From Druceiella hillmani (taxonomy: Eukaryota > Arthropoda > Insecta > Lepidoptera > Hepialidae): DNA of 64,000 nucleotides. The DNA is taken from contig JAYKKI010000005.1 in NCBI GenBank assembly GCA_039881145.1, positions 24,795,501 through 24,859,500 on the forward strand. The letters are read 5' to 3'. Numbering within the stretch: position 1 is the stretch's first letter; each line of letters starts with the position of its first letter. Both the position numbers and the translations under genes were made by a program. Shown here piece after piece: positions 1-11,550 of the stretch. The notes beneath the pieces were generated by a model. It searched no databases and was not told the DNA's origin. It saw only the letters and a list, made by a program, of their open reading frames with translations.

Positions 1-415
1 GCTTTACTCAAATCATAGTATAAAAACCAAAATAAAGTTTATTTTTGGGCCTGGTATTGAAGCTGTCTGTAAACGAAATTTTATTAATCTTGGTTGACTT
101 TTATTGTATACGTGAACAAAACAAAAAGGGAGAGTGTCAAACTTATTATTTCATTTCGAAGAAATATCTGCCAGCACCACAAAGCCTTTTATTATAGCGA
201 CCAAACCTTGTTTGACAAGCAGCAAAGTAACTTTTTGTAAAGTATTCGCAAATAATTTACCATAAAACTTTGGGCATCGGAAAATTTGCTTTATTGGAAG
301 GTGAAAAGCCACAGTTGACAGCCGGTGGATTTAATCTTTTTGTCTTTAAGCGGATATTACCAGATATTTTGACGGATCTAATCTTCCTCGCAGTTTAGGC
401 AGTGGCGTGCAGTGT
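1..415. repeat. Segmental duplication, left copy, block 1
   Basis: Bases about 125-365 align collinearly with about 60,045-60,315. Shared landmarks are the stretches around gaaatatctgcca / gaatatctacca, taaagtattcg, atttaccataaaac, atcggaaaattt and the agccgg(t/c)gg block. There is no open reading frame in either copy, so this is non-coding paralogy rather than a shared exon. It is the first of four blocks that keep the same order in 60.0-63.3 kb. Confidence 0.75.
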
Positions 416-417
416 CA

Positions 418-471
<54 letters not shown>

Positions 472-516
472 AATATATATATATATATATATGCACATAC
501 ATATATATTTATGTAT
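416..516. repeat. (TA)n microsatellite, interrupted
   Basis: Nearly pure TA dinucleotides with a few interruptions (catg, gcac). Tyr-Ile open frames across it are low-complexity artefacts, not genes. Confidence 0.97.
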
Positions 517-2885
517 GCATATTACACGAAGCGAATTTCTATTTTATTGTTAACAAAATCTCCTTATCAAAGTTCTTACCAATATAATATTTGCCAATTT
601 TATGTTTCTTGTAAATTTTATACAAATTCATCATTTACGATGACCGAAGGCCAAAATGAAACCGTATAAGCAAATATATTAACGCAAGTTAACACAACTA
701 TTTTTCGAAGTATCCTGCTATAAAGCTATTTATCACAATTACTTAAAAAAATTACTTAAATTCTTAAATTGGAACAAATGTAGTTTAACGCCCATACAAA
801 TTTTACTATTTGTTAATTATTTCATGAAGAAATGTACATTAAAACTATAAATTTGAGAAAAAATAACGTTTGTTAGCTCTTACTTCATAATAAAAACTTA
901 TTTGAAAAATATTTCTCATGCAAACTGCAATTTGTTTGCCTTTCTTCTTCGTGAAAATTGAACCTTCGCTGAACGAATCGAATCTTATATTAAATTACGG
1001 ACTTTGCTTCAATACCATAAACCAAATATATTTAAATATTCATAAATATGTAATGCATATGAGTCTGATGTTCAGGGTAAGCTAAGTGTTATTGCTTATA
1101 ATGTGCAGCGCGCCACTGGTTGCGAGTATCGCGAGGTGATCACATAAAAAAGGATATTTTCATTTTTGTTTTTGTCTTAATTTACTGACTAGGTGAAATA
1201 ATATAATGACCGTGAAATTATCGATCAAGATAATTTATTTTTAGTATTGTTTTTCCTAGGTTTCTATTTCCATTAAAACATTATTTTAATAATTTTTCTC
1301 AATATGAAACTCTTTTTATGATTTGTGCTATATATGTATGTGACATCTGCTGTTTTATGCCACATTAGGAAATTTATCTTTTGGCCTTAATTCTACTTTG
1401 TATGTAATTAATTAACCATTTTTAAGACTTAATTTTTATAACTAATCAATATTAGTTTAGTTAAAAAATCTTGTATGTTGAGTTGAAGAAAGCGTTATTA
1501 AATTTGATAACATTGTGTTGATAATAATGATATGATGATAATCATTAGTTATTTTTTTTAAATAACAAATTTTTTAAAGTACTAGTAAAACTTATATTAT
1601 TAGTATTTTGTACGGACTTAGTGATATAAAAAAGTTTAAATATTTAAGGGTACATTATTTTTTTATAATATTTACAAATATTTATTTTATTTTTATCATG
1701 TAAATATTTTGAAGCCGTCAAATTTCGTAACTTATCCAAGATCTAAAATCATCGTTATATTTTTACTATTAACTTTGTATAAGCAAATAAAAAAAACATA
1801 ATTAAAACGCACAGACACCCTGTTAATAGCATTCATCTAACATATTTTACAGTTAATATCGCAAAAGATGCAGCGACCGCGTGCATCTCGACTCTGCGGT
1901 GACCTTGGTTGCAGTTGGTACGCTGCTATGCATAGAAGATAATAGTCGTTAACCACATGTATTAAAATAATAGTTTAGATATGAAAATGATATTATAGTC
2001 ACACTTAAAGGCTTATGTACGACTTTCTTGTTGTTACTACAAACTTTGTGACAAAAATATTTTTTATTGAAAACATACATTTTTTAGAGGAAGAGGACAC
2101 GTTTGCATATTGTTATATTTGTTTGTCTTCGATATAGATAATTGTCTATGCAACAATTTATAAAACTTGTCAATAATGTTTACATATTTATCATCTCACC
2201 AAAAATTGGTCGAGCAATTACAACAAAAATGAAAAAAAGTCATCAAAATAAAATATCGTTGAAACTCTTTTCCCAGACTGCATTTCTGTTACTTTTTGTG
2301 AGAGTTTTAGGTATTAAAATTATCTTTAAATGAAATAAAATACCACATAAAACAGTACATACTGTTTATGAGGAACGGAAAACCAAATAAAGTTTAACTT
2401 TTTTCCATCTTTTTATACTGTCATCAGTCTACGACGAGATTGGAGTAGGATAAATAATAGGTACATATATGTATGTCTATAACTACTGTTAGCTGAAAAG
2501 CATTTGTCAAAGTCTCTTCTAGTGGATATATAATATTCAAAAAAATTAGACTGAATGTACTATACATGACAAATCTACTTCAACCAAAATCAAATTAACT
2601 AAATTTCTTAAACGCTTTTTCAAGGTAGATGGTAAAAAAATCGTTAAGAGGGTACAAGTTAAGCAGTGAACAGAGACAAGTTAATTTTCCTTGTAATATT
2701 TTATGAATGTTAAAACTTTTGACTGTAATAAAATGACATAAAACCAAACCATATGAATGTTACTTCTTTGATATACCTTACTTTGTATCTGGATCGTGGA
2801 TACAAAACAGGTCTTATTTGATGTGTTACAGCGAAGTGCAGTTCAGGATCAAGGTTAGAATGTATGTTTATTCGCCCTGGTGCAA
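517..2885. other. AT-rich non-coding stretch with one GC-rich block
   Basis: No convincing coding, RNA or transposon signal except a GC-richer block at about 1,865-1,945, listed separately. The final part, about 2,850-2,885, matches 60,537-60,575 and is the left flank of the 2.6-kb insert that follows. Confidence 0.6.
1865..1945. repeat. GC-rich dispersed block shared with 55.3 kb
   Basis: A GC-richer block in AT-rich surroundings. It aligns with about 55,285-55,365 through gcagcgaccg / gcacgaccga, tgcatctc and the strongly kept tgaccttggttgcagtt / tgaccttggttgtagtt. Family unknown; I see no Pol III boxes or terminal repeats. It could be a fragment of an old SINE or LINE tail. Confidence 0.45.
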
Positions 2886-5475
2886 ATTGTTTTCTTTGAC
2901 AGATATAGAGGGACAAAATAAAGAAATAGGTTTTTCGTTTTTTGCCTTAATACTTTGTACATAAAATCTTCAATATATGTAGAAGTAACAAATGTTTTGA
3001 AAAAATTACAAAGTTATTAGTTTGTGTCAAATGATGATGAACGCTATATTACTCGTTGTGAGTGATAGAAGAAAGTGTGCAGTGAATAAATTCCAAATTT
3101 GTTTTGTGTTTATTATCGATAATACTTCTAACAGTAAGTTAGTGCTATAAAACGTACTTATAAGTGATTTGAAATTACGTTAAATTTGACTTTTTTCGGA
3201 CAATAAAATTAAAAGATAAAAATGAATTTTGACTCGTCAAAAAGTAGGTAGTCGAGCGTAGTCAAGTAATAAGTTTTGTTTTAATTTAAACTCTGATATA
3301 TGTGATAAACTCAAACTCCGAATCTAATAAAGATTATTGCCACCAATGTTGCTTGGTTAGATTTTGTGCGATTTCTCAAATATATATTCTTTTTCTTTCT
3401 TAGGTGTCCAAATTTCAAGAATACGAATTTTTGAATTTTAGCATTCTAGTCCCAACAAAAATTCATCAAAATGGTGTATATATGGATACTTATAATAAAG
3501 AAGTATTTTAAGTATTGTGGTTTGTCTAAGGAGTCAGAAATTTTATTAAGGGCAATTTAAAAAATAATTCTGAACAAATTAGACTTAAATGTATTATGAA
3601 GCGACGCCAATCATACTTAGTTTATAAAGCATATACAACGTGGTTCGATCAAAATATAGATTTTAAAATGTTCGAAACATATTTCTCCAAAACCTGGATC
3701 TTGTGGTGCTGGTAGACCTAAGAAAAGTTTAAAAAAAAAAAGCTGGTAGACCTAAGGAAAGAAAAATATTTTTGTAAACTTTTCACTCGAACATATAGCA
3801 TATGCATCACAAAATGTTGTACGAAACGAAGGTAAACGCAATACTGTTAAGCTAATAAAAGAAATTTCTTCTGATAATTGAAAACAAGCTACTGATTTTA
3901 TTAATGTAATTCAGAGAAAGCTACCACAAGAACAAAAATCAAACTATAACTATAACTACTAAATTTACAGTGGCTCATTACAATGATATTCAAAAAGGTG
4001 CTAAAGACAAAGGTTTTGACTTATATTCCTCATATCAAAATGTCCTAAAAGAAAAAGATATCCAAAGTGGATATCCACCAGATGAGTCTTTTATCATCAC
4101 TGATATATCGATAGAAGTAAATTTTCAGTCTCTTCTTGATCATACTGCCACTCGAATATGCAAAAATATCCTAGAAGATGGACGATCGAGTTCAAATTTA
4201 GCAGCCTTAAATTGTGCTATGATTTAAAAGTGTAGTGAAGATGGTTCAGGTGGACACATTATTTATAAACAATGTTTAGAAAACTCAAATGAGATGGACG
4301 AATACATGTATGTCATATCTACAGTTTCTCTTTGCTTAATTATCAATAATGGCAAATTTATACCGGCAAATCCGCGATTTTTTTAAAAACAAAAAGAAAT
4401 TTCTTTCCAGTAAAGAAACTGATTATCTAATCAAGAAAGAATTTAATATAATTTAAAATCAGATAAAAGAACTTATAGAAACACAACACTAATTTGAGAT
4501 AAGATAATTTACATCAAACATAAATTTAATTTTAAATATGATAGATGGGAAGGTTTGTAATGTAAATAAGTCTACTCAACCCTTTTGTAAAGCGACAGCA
4601 AAATAAATGAATTCCACGACAGAAACAACATTTGAACCGAATGAACATATGTACAAATTAGGAATTTCAAGTTTTCATGCTTATATACAATAACCGTGGA
4701 ATGTCCAATAAACGTACTGATATAAAACAATGGCAAGTAAGACGTAGCCAGAATAAAGAAATAGTAAAAAAAAACGGAAGGAGGAAATAAAAAAAAAGTT
4801 CAAGGAAATTCATAAAAAAACAATGACGGGAAAAAAGTTCAAAACAAAAAAAGTTCAAAACAATGACGGGAACACCCCTCGAAGGTTTTTCTAAAAATAT
4901 AAGGCGATCTCTCAGATCACAGAATTAGATAAAAATCAAATTCAGCATTTTGGAAACATTTTAAAAGCACTGGCTTCTGGGCACCAAATTAATTCTGATA
5001 GGTGAGATGTATATAACACTGAAAAAAGCATTGTACTTATTTTTGTAACAGTGGTAGAGTATGCCAGTACAATAGTGCTCAAAATCTTGACTCACGGGGC
5101 AGGATAAATGTAGTAAGAAGCTTCGGTGGCTAAAAACAAAGAAATCAGAAATGTATGACTGATACACACGTGTAAAATAATACGAGTAAGAACAAATCTT
5201 GACTTATTTATGTATTTATATCTACTTCCGTTCCTTGTTTAACTTTATTAAAAAAAGTACAAGTAAAGGCAACGAACAAATAAAATTAAGATTTATTACT
5301 TTCATTGAAAGATTAAGTAAATTTAATTATTAATAATGATTAAATTGTTTAATTACTTAATCTACTTTCAGTATTTTAAAATTAAGCTATAATTAGTCAA
5401 TTCAAATCGATTTCAATTTGTATCTAATTTTGTCCTTCTAAATTGGTGAAAGGGAACATACGAGTAGTGCGTTAC
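2886..5475. mobile_element. 2.6-kb insert carrying a Transib/RAG1-like transposon relic
   Basis: The left flank (to about 2,885) and right flank (from about 5,476) lie directly next to each other in the paralogous copy near 60,575, so this interval is present here and absent there. Its only recognisable content is the decayed transposase at 3,690-5,165, so the insert is probably the element itself, or the element plus other sequence. I cannot see clean terminal inverted repeats or a target duplication; both ends are too decayed. The alternative is a deletion in the 60-kb copy. Confidence 0.5.
3690..5165 (+). pseudogene. Degenerate Transib/RAG1-like transposase
   Basis: Several plus-strand frames, broken by stops and frameshifts, give an ordered series of blocks that I recognise from a widespread arthropod and cnidarian cut-and-paste transposase family. 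In order: GAGRPKK near 3,704; SLEHIAYASQNVVRNEGKR near 3,787; an 85-codon open stretch at 3,970-4,227 with LLDHTATRI; EDGSGGHIIYKQ near 4,237, with a likely first catalytic Asp at 4,240-4,242; MIDGKVCN near 4,538, likely second Asp at 4,544-4,546; KQWQVRRSQNKEIVKK near 4,729; NDGNTPRRFF near 4,862; FGNILKALASG near 4,951; and EASVAKNKEIRN near 5,117. The last block resembles the SE..ES.NK region around the third acidic residue of RAG1 and Transib. Here the first Glu codon of the pair reads as a stop. GAGRPKK is part of a local 33-bp tandem duplication. The element is inactive. I am confident of the family blocks, less so of the Transib/RAG1 name. Confidence 0.7.
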
Positions 5476-5900
5476 AAAGGTCAATAACCGCCGCCATTAA
5501 TGCTAAATAGCAATAGTCGTGTTATGGATAAAAAAGCATAATGTATGCATATAATCGCTGATTTCATTGAGTGAATTGTGTCCAATGAAAACTATAAAAT
5601 AATAGCGATATCATTTCCATAATAATATTTGTATTTTCATACAACCACTTTCATGAATTATTGTTTTTACGTTACATTTACGTTAAGTTTTAATAGAACA
5701 TCACTTAACGTTTCTGTAAACAATTACTTCTAAATTTATAAATTATATTAATTTATCATGTGGGATAATTTCGTGTCGCTATACAAATTCCGCTTATTAC
5801 ATTATTTTGTGTTTGTATTATTAGCGTGTAGCGTTCTATTAGCGCAATAATAAAAACATAAACGCATTTTAATTCCATTACAAAATATTTCTTTATATCT
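5476..5900. repeat. Segmental duplication, left copy, block 2
   Basis: Aligns with about 60,575-60,960. Landmarks are attaatgc, aaaa(g)cataatgtatgca, ttccataa(t/c)aatat, tttcatgaatta and gttttaata. Non-coding in both copies. Its left edge is the right boundary of the 2.6-kb insert. Confidence 0.7.
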
Positions 5901-7200
5901 TTTTTTGAGAAGTTATTTACATATTTTCATTTAAAAAGAAAACTAATTTACAAATATGTAAATTCTCTTATTTTAATATATCCAAATTGCAATTATATGC
6001 GATACGTACAAGAATATTAGCTCCATCGAGAACCATCGACTGTTTTGATTCCAATTTGAAGGATAGGAATAATCTTACATGAGCTACTTAAAAAAGTGTG
6101 TCGAATTTTAAATAATTGGAATAAACAGGCCAATTCCTTACGTTGATAAACCGGTATTCACTTGCCGAAACACGACAAAGTAAGGTTCTAGAGTTATTCA
6201 CGTCTCTTGAAGTTGTTAATGCGAGTTAACCAAATAGTTTTATTTGAAAGTTCTAATCGTTTAAATCTAGAATTTCCCATATTTAAATTTTATAAATAAT
6301 TTTGGAATTTAATATTTCGCAAACGGAGCGTAAAACTAAAAAAATATGGTAAAAAAATCTTGCCATCATTTTAAATACAAAATCTTAAAAGTATTATCAA
6401 ATTGTATTTTATAAAAAAAAATATAAATTTATAATTTAACATTGTGAACAGGTTTATCCCATTTCTTTATTTTAAAATTATGGCTACTATCCTCATACAT
6501 ATCCCTCGTCTCTCATTTTGGGCATGGTGAGATATAACTGTTTGCAAATAAGAAGAGAGTTGCACTTAGTCCTGCATTTAATCAAAACGTTAACGACGAA
6601 TTAACAGGTAATCAGTTTTGGGGTTTGTATCGTTTTTTTGTCCTAGACTCTTATACGCGAGTGTAAATACACACATAATTTCATATTCCGTATGCATATA
6701 TTAACATTCGTTAAAGTTCCTGGATTGTCCGCGCGCTTAATTTACTTAACACAGTATTGGAGGCGTTGCCCCTCTCAATTTGTTCTTGGGTGCGACTGTT
6801 GAGTCGAGACCATAGTATTTGGGTGGATTACTGTTGGCTCGTTATTTTTACCATTATGTTTACATTCATGAAATTTAATAATTGTTTTGTATAATTACCT
6901 GATATATTAATTTAGTTTGAAGAAAAAAATTATGTGTCGAAAGGTAAAGAAAATATTTCTTTTAGGATTTTTTTATGTATTAATTTAGATTTTCACATAA
7001 AGTACTTCAACAATATAACAGACGGATGGACAGAGACTAATAAATGGGCGGATATGACGAAACTATCTGATTTTCTTACTTGGCATTTAGTTATGACACC
7101 TTAAAAATTGTTCAGATACATTTTGAAGCGTGCACAGGGTGGGTTTTGTAGTTGTCTACATATCTGCAGTACAAGTTAATTGAAATTATTTTACTTACAA
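5901..7200. other. AT-rich stretch with duplication block 3
   Basis: About 6,150-6,270 aligns with about 61,810-61,920 (tcccttgaa/tctcttgaa, gttaatgcgagttaacc / gttgatgcagggtaacc, then ttgaaa-rich sequence). Near 7,020-7,070 a gacggatggacag / ggcggatatgacg motif looks like a decayed copy of the common lepidopteran repeat. Nothing else is supported. Confidence 0.55.
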
Positions 7201-7204
7201 TATC

Positions 7205-7531
7205 TGTTGAATATATTTAGCGTTAATTTTGTAGAAATTCATTATTCACAATTAAATGAAACTGTTGCTTGACACTGTTCTACTTACAATTTCTGTTGAA
7301 TATATTTGGCGTTACTTTTGTAGAAATTCATTATTCACAATTAATTAAAATTGTTGCAAAGGTAGAAATTCATTATTCACAATTAAATGAAACTGTTGCT
7401 GCTAGCAAAGAGTCTTTGCTAACAGCCTACCTGAAGATGTAATACAACGAAACCTAGATCGTGGTAAAGAACTTAAAAAAGTAGAAATAATACTAAATCA
7501 CATAGTTTCATTTAATTATTATAATTTCTAA
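7205..7531 (+). mobile_element. Penelope-like terminal-repeat copy with reiterated arm
   Basis: The arm motif (gaatatattt-gcgtta, then gtagaaattcattattcaca, then attaaatgaaact) occurs three times in tandem, starting near 7,208, 7,297 and 7,362 (the third lacks the first part). A hammerhead-like core follows at 7,426-7,464 and a reverse-oriented arm fragment ends near 7,531. Related copies are at 14.2, 23.0, 24.8 and 42.9 kb. No reverse transcriptase or GIY-YIG sequence is present, so this is a non-autonomous or solo terminal-repeat remnant. The Penelope assignment rests on the ribozyme-like core and the inverted-arm structure. Confidence 0.6.
7426..7464 (+). ncRNA. Hammerhead-ribozyme-like motif, decayed
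   Basis: CTGAAGA (7,431-7,437) fits the CUGANGA core, GAAAC (7,449-7,453) follows, then loop CTAG and ATC at the position of the cleavage triplet. Flanking cctac and gtgg can form stem I. Stem II has lost three bases compared with the 24.9 and 42.9 kb copies, and stem III has a C-A mismatch, so it is probably inactive. Confidence 0.4.
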
Positions 7532-8925
7532 TCAAAAACTGTCTAAATTATTTAGAATTTTTCCAAATTTTTCAATCCATTTCATTAAAATTAAAAGTAG
7601 GTGGAAGTATTGTATGTTATTTTGAATTTATAATATTTCGTTAAAAGGGTTTAAAATGGTAAAAGGAACTTTAATTTTTATTTTGAAAGTGATATTCTAC
7701 CTAATGTAATGCGGTAAAAATATTTTACCTTCATTTTTTTTAACACTTTATTACTTATTATTTTAAATCTCCGCATAACTTAGAATTAAGGAGTCATGTT
7801 ATGAAATAGATTTAATGCGGGTCCAAATATCTCCAAAATTGTGATTTGAAACTCACGCTAAAATCCAAATTTGGCGACACCAAAGCCAACCTCCACGCTC
7901 GTCACATTCCACATAGACACATTAAATATAATGTAATCGTTGATGTTTTATACGTAAGCAACTATTCGTATATATGATACTTTCGCTTACTAGTACATCA
8001 ACATAATTACACAAAAACTACAAAATTAATAATAACAATAGACATTTCTCCTATATTTCACTTAATAATTTAGAAACACTTAATCTGTAGCTTTTGAACT
8101 TTTATCAAATATATATATATTTTTAATGTTGATATTAGTAAATGCACCGCGCCGCCGGTTAGTGTCCCAAGCGCAATCGCGTTTGTGGTCGATTTAAGCA
8201 TATCGAGGAACACGCCGCACGCCGCCTTGGCATATCTCCCTTGACATATTGAAATCTTCATATGCACACGACAGAGGTAAGCAGAATTGACACTGCGCAT
8301 ACCAACCCATATAAAAAAGTAGCACAATGTTTTACACAAGCCGCCGTTACCGACACGCTGTCAAAGTGACTCACTTCTCTCCTCGACCCACCCCCCCGAC
8401 CAAAATGTAATCATTATTAATGCCCATAGATGCCGTAATCTATCACACTCTATTGCTCATAGAAAGTGTCATCAAAGAAAAAATTATTTTAGTTTTTATA
8501 AATTTATTTATTAAAACTATCATAGTCAAAATTTTTCACGAAAGGAAAATTTCGAAGTAACATTGCCATACAATAAAATATCATTACTATAAAAACACAG
8601 CTCAAGAAAATTTCAATAAAGTCGAAAGTGAAGTTGTGAGTTGTATCAGAGTTTGCAAGTAGATATCTGGCATCAATAGGTAGTAATTGGATATACGAGT
8701 GTGGCAACTTGTATATCTGAAAATAAAAAAAAGCACAAATACAGATATAACTATAATCCCATTATGTAATTTATTAATGGATGAGATATATTTTCAAAGT
8801 TTTGTTAAAACTCCACACTTAGTCAATAACACTGGTGAGGCAGTTTGTTGAATGATGAAAGAAAGAAGAAATGACTGACGCTAAGGACTTGGGATAAAAT
8901 TTAGTGATAAATATAATACATTAAC

Positions 8926-8927
<2 letters not shown>
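7532..8927. other. AT-rich stretch with a GC-rich island
   Basis: Mostly featureless. About 8,145-8,400 is a striking GC-rich island with gcgccgccgg, acgccgcacgccgcc and a run of seven or more C near 8,390. A minus-strand open frame of 89 codons (8,070-8,339) crosses it but matches nothing I know. It could be a promoter/CpG-like island, a SINE/LINE fragment or an unrecognised exon. Confidence 0.45.

Positions 8928-9001
<74 letters not shown>
8928..9001. repeat. (TA)n microsatellite, pure
   Basis: About 37 uninterrupted TA units. Confidence 0.98.
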
Positions 9002-9004
<3 letters not shown>

Positions 9005-9626
9005 ATGTAGCCACTATTTTTTCTCCGTGGGATCTAGGAAAAATTATGGCTACAATTATATATATAGCCTAAAAGATATTTTTGGTTCATAATCGTCTTA
9101 TAAAATTTACGTAATATTTAAACTTCGTTTGAATTATTTTGGGCATATTTTTTTTCTGAAAAGGCCTTGCTCGACGTTGCCACACTCTGGGGACACCAAT
9201 GCATACACAATACAAATTCTACATTTAAACTGATAATTATCTTATTTGATCATTCGATATTTTCGAGTAAAATGGATACAGGATATAACGATATCTTATA
9301 TAAATTTATGAAAAATTATTTTCACATTAATGAGACACTTTCACCTTAAACGACAACTAATAGATTACCTTACAGAATAAATTTTAATAAACTAATAGTT
9401 TCATTACAAATTTTTAAGTTATTTATGATTTAATTCAACAGTTTTGGATATAAATAACATTAGATACATTAAGACTATTTAGCGTAATTGAAAAACGGCT
9501 GATATTATACACAAATATTGTAATTTTTATTTTCATTCCCAAACGATTTGCATTCTTTGAATCAAATTTAATTCTAAAGAACCAGCCAGTCTTTATTTCA
9601 TTGTAAAGTTGATTGAACATATTTGA

Positions 9627-9630
<4 letters not shown>
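9002..9630. other. AT-rich, nothing recognised
   Basis: A short GC-richer patch at 9,165-9,205 (cgttgccacactctggggac) has no assignable function. Confidence 0.5.
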
Positions 9631-9672
<42 letters not shown>

Positions 9673-9692
9673 GTATATGTATATATATATAT

Positions 9693-9736
<44 letters not shown>
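9631..9736. repeat. (TA)n/(CA)n compound microsatellite
   Basis: TA units, a central (CA)8-like tract near 9,692-9,709, then TA units again. Confidence 0.97.
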
Positions 9737-9739
<3 letters not shown>

Positions 9740-10849
9740 TCCGAATTATCTTTCAAAACCAATCAAAATTGTTTTTTTATAGTTTTTTACGAAGTAAAAT
9801 TGATGATTTTTAACAAAAATGAACTTCACTTATCAATTATCAGACATTTTAAAAAATATAAATATTTTCTAATCTGTATATTGAATTCTTACATTAATCA
9901 ATAATAAACTTCCTACAACTACAGCTATTGTGAATCTAATCAAAGAAAGTTATTGTCATATAATCTGATGATCAACAGCATTACCTTCAAAAACGGTTTG
10001 CTCCGTATATCCTTCCCAAAAATCTCTAGCTATAATCTCTAGCTATCGCTAGAGGTTGCTGTATATATTTTATATTCATTGCCATCTTGTTACCGCGATG
10101 CTTTCTTGACTCTCAGTTCTCCTGTGACCACCCCTGTCCATATGGTTAATCTACGTGCGATTTCTATATCGAAAATTGTGCGAAATATGAGGCTGTGAAA
10201 GATGGACGTTTTAATTATGAGGCCTTCTTGTTTCACTCTGAATGTTTAAGAGACAATTCAATCTGTACTAAATTCGCATAACGTAGCTTTCACATCTGGT
10301 GTCTTTTCTGTGTTAATAGTAGGCATACAATTATATGGGTATATAAATAGCGTTATTCAAAGTTAATAAAATAAAACTTTTACGCTATAATAACAAAACC
10401 AGACTTAACAAACAAAATAATAACCTCAAATAAAAATATTTTTGCTATTTCAGTGGCAGTTTTTCTCAAGCAAAAAATATATACGTAGTAAAGCAGTAAT
10501 ATACATTTTTAACTTTTTTTTGCATGTTGTATAAAATAAAACTAAAATTTCACAATTTTTTTAAAATTTTATTTTTTTACTGTTTCTAATATATCGAGTA
10601 GTTATGTTTCATAAATTCGTGATGTCCTTGCACCAAATTCTTCAACTTGTATTATGTATTATTACTTTATTAGTTACGATCGGGTCATCCAACGATAGCT
10701 ACTGTTAACTGATGTATAATTAATAGGTTGTAACACTAATAAATTAAGGTACATTTATAACTGCTTAAATGTTAACACTATTAACCGACAATCTTGAATA
10801 ACTTAATTGGAATAACATTACCCCTACATACAGTATAAAATACTTTTGG
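9737..10849. other. AT-rich, nothing recognised
   Basis: Only a small local repeat of atctctagctat near 10,020-10,055. No gene, transposon or RNA signal. Confidence 0.5.
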
Positions 10850-11550
10850 TCATGATATTAAAGCAAAAGAAAGTGTTTTTGAAAATGTTTATTTCTTTAA
10901 TATATTACTGTGACGCAATAGATTCAAAGATTCTTCCACTTTAATGTAAATTTTAGTCAAATAATGAGTGGATTTATATTTTTTCTTTACAACGATACTT
11001 TTTAGTCTTCAATTATAAGAAATCAGGTAATATTTTTCTTGTGTAAGTGATATTAGAAACAACCAACGCTTGGTTACAGTACGAACGCTTGCAATTCGTT
11101 AACAGCGTTATGACCTTTTCATTGGCGTCTCTCAAAAAACATTTGACTGCGATACATAAATAAAAATAAACAAAACTCCAACATCTCCTTAAAGCTTTCA
11201 CGCAACTCACTGCAACAGTAAGAAGAAGCTCCACTCGTAAAAGAGTAAGGTAATTGAATAAAGTCCAAGCCACGCGTACGTCATTAGATGCGGCAGTGCC
11301 AGACATAATCAAGGGACGACTCGTGATGTTAAATATGCTACAAAATGATATTAAACAAAAATCTCCCTCCCTCTGCCGGTTCGTAGCAGTCATTTTCATT
11401 CATTATGAACGTCGGAGTGTTCTAAAAACACGAGTTGCAAAACGCCACAGCCTTCGTCACGTTAAGGAATTGTCGCACTACGGACGTAATTTGATTTTGT
11501 TATGTTTATTTTGTTGAAACAGACGTTATGTTCGTTATTAAATTAAATTG
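10850..11550. repeat. Segmental duplication, left copy, block 4
   Basis: The best conserved block of the 0-11.5 / 60-63.3 kb duplication, aligning with about 62,700-63,330. Landmarks are acataaataaaaataaacaa, gaagctccactcgtaaaaga, caagccacgcgtac, ctcgtgat(g/a)ttaaatatg and attttcattcatta. Open frames exist on both strands here, for example the minus-strand 11,013-11,399. In a hand alignment of 36 codons the differences fall about equally on all three codon positions, which argues against selection on a protein. I treat it as non-coding. Confidence 0.8.

Noticed and set aside
11013..11517. Protein-coding exon conserved at 11.2 and 63.1 kb
   Set aside because: Open frames exist on both strands, but substitutions between the copies fall evenly on codon positions, and the 63-kb copy has a stop in the minus-strand frame.
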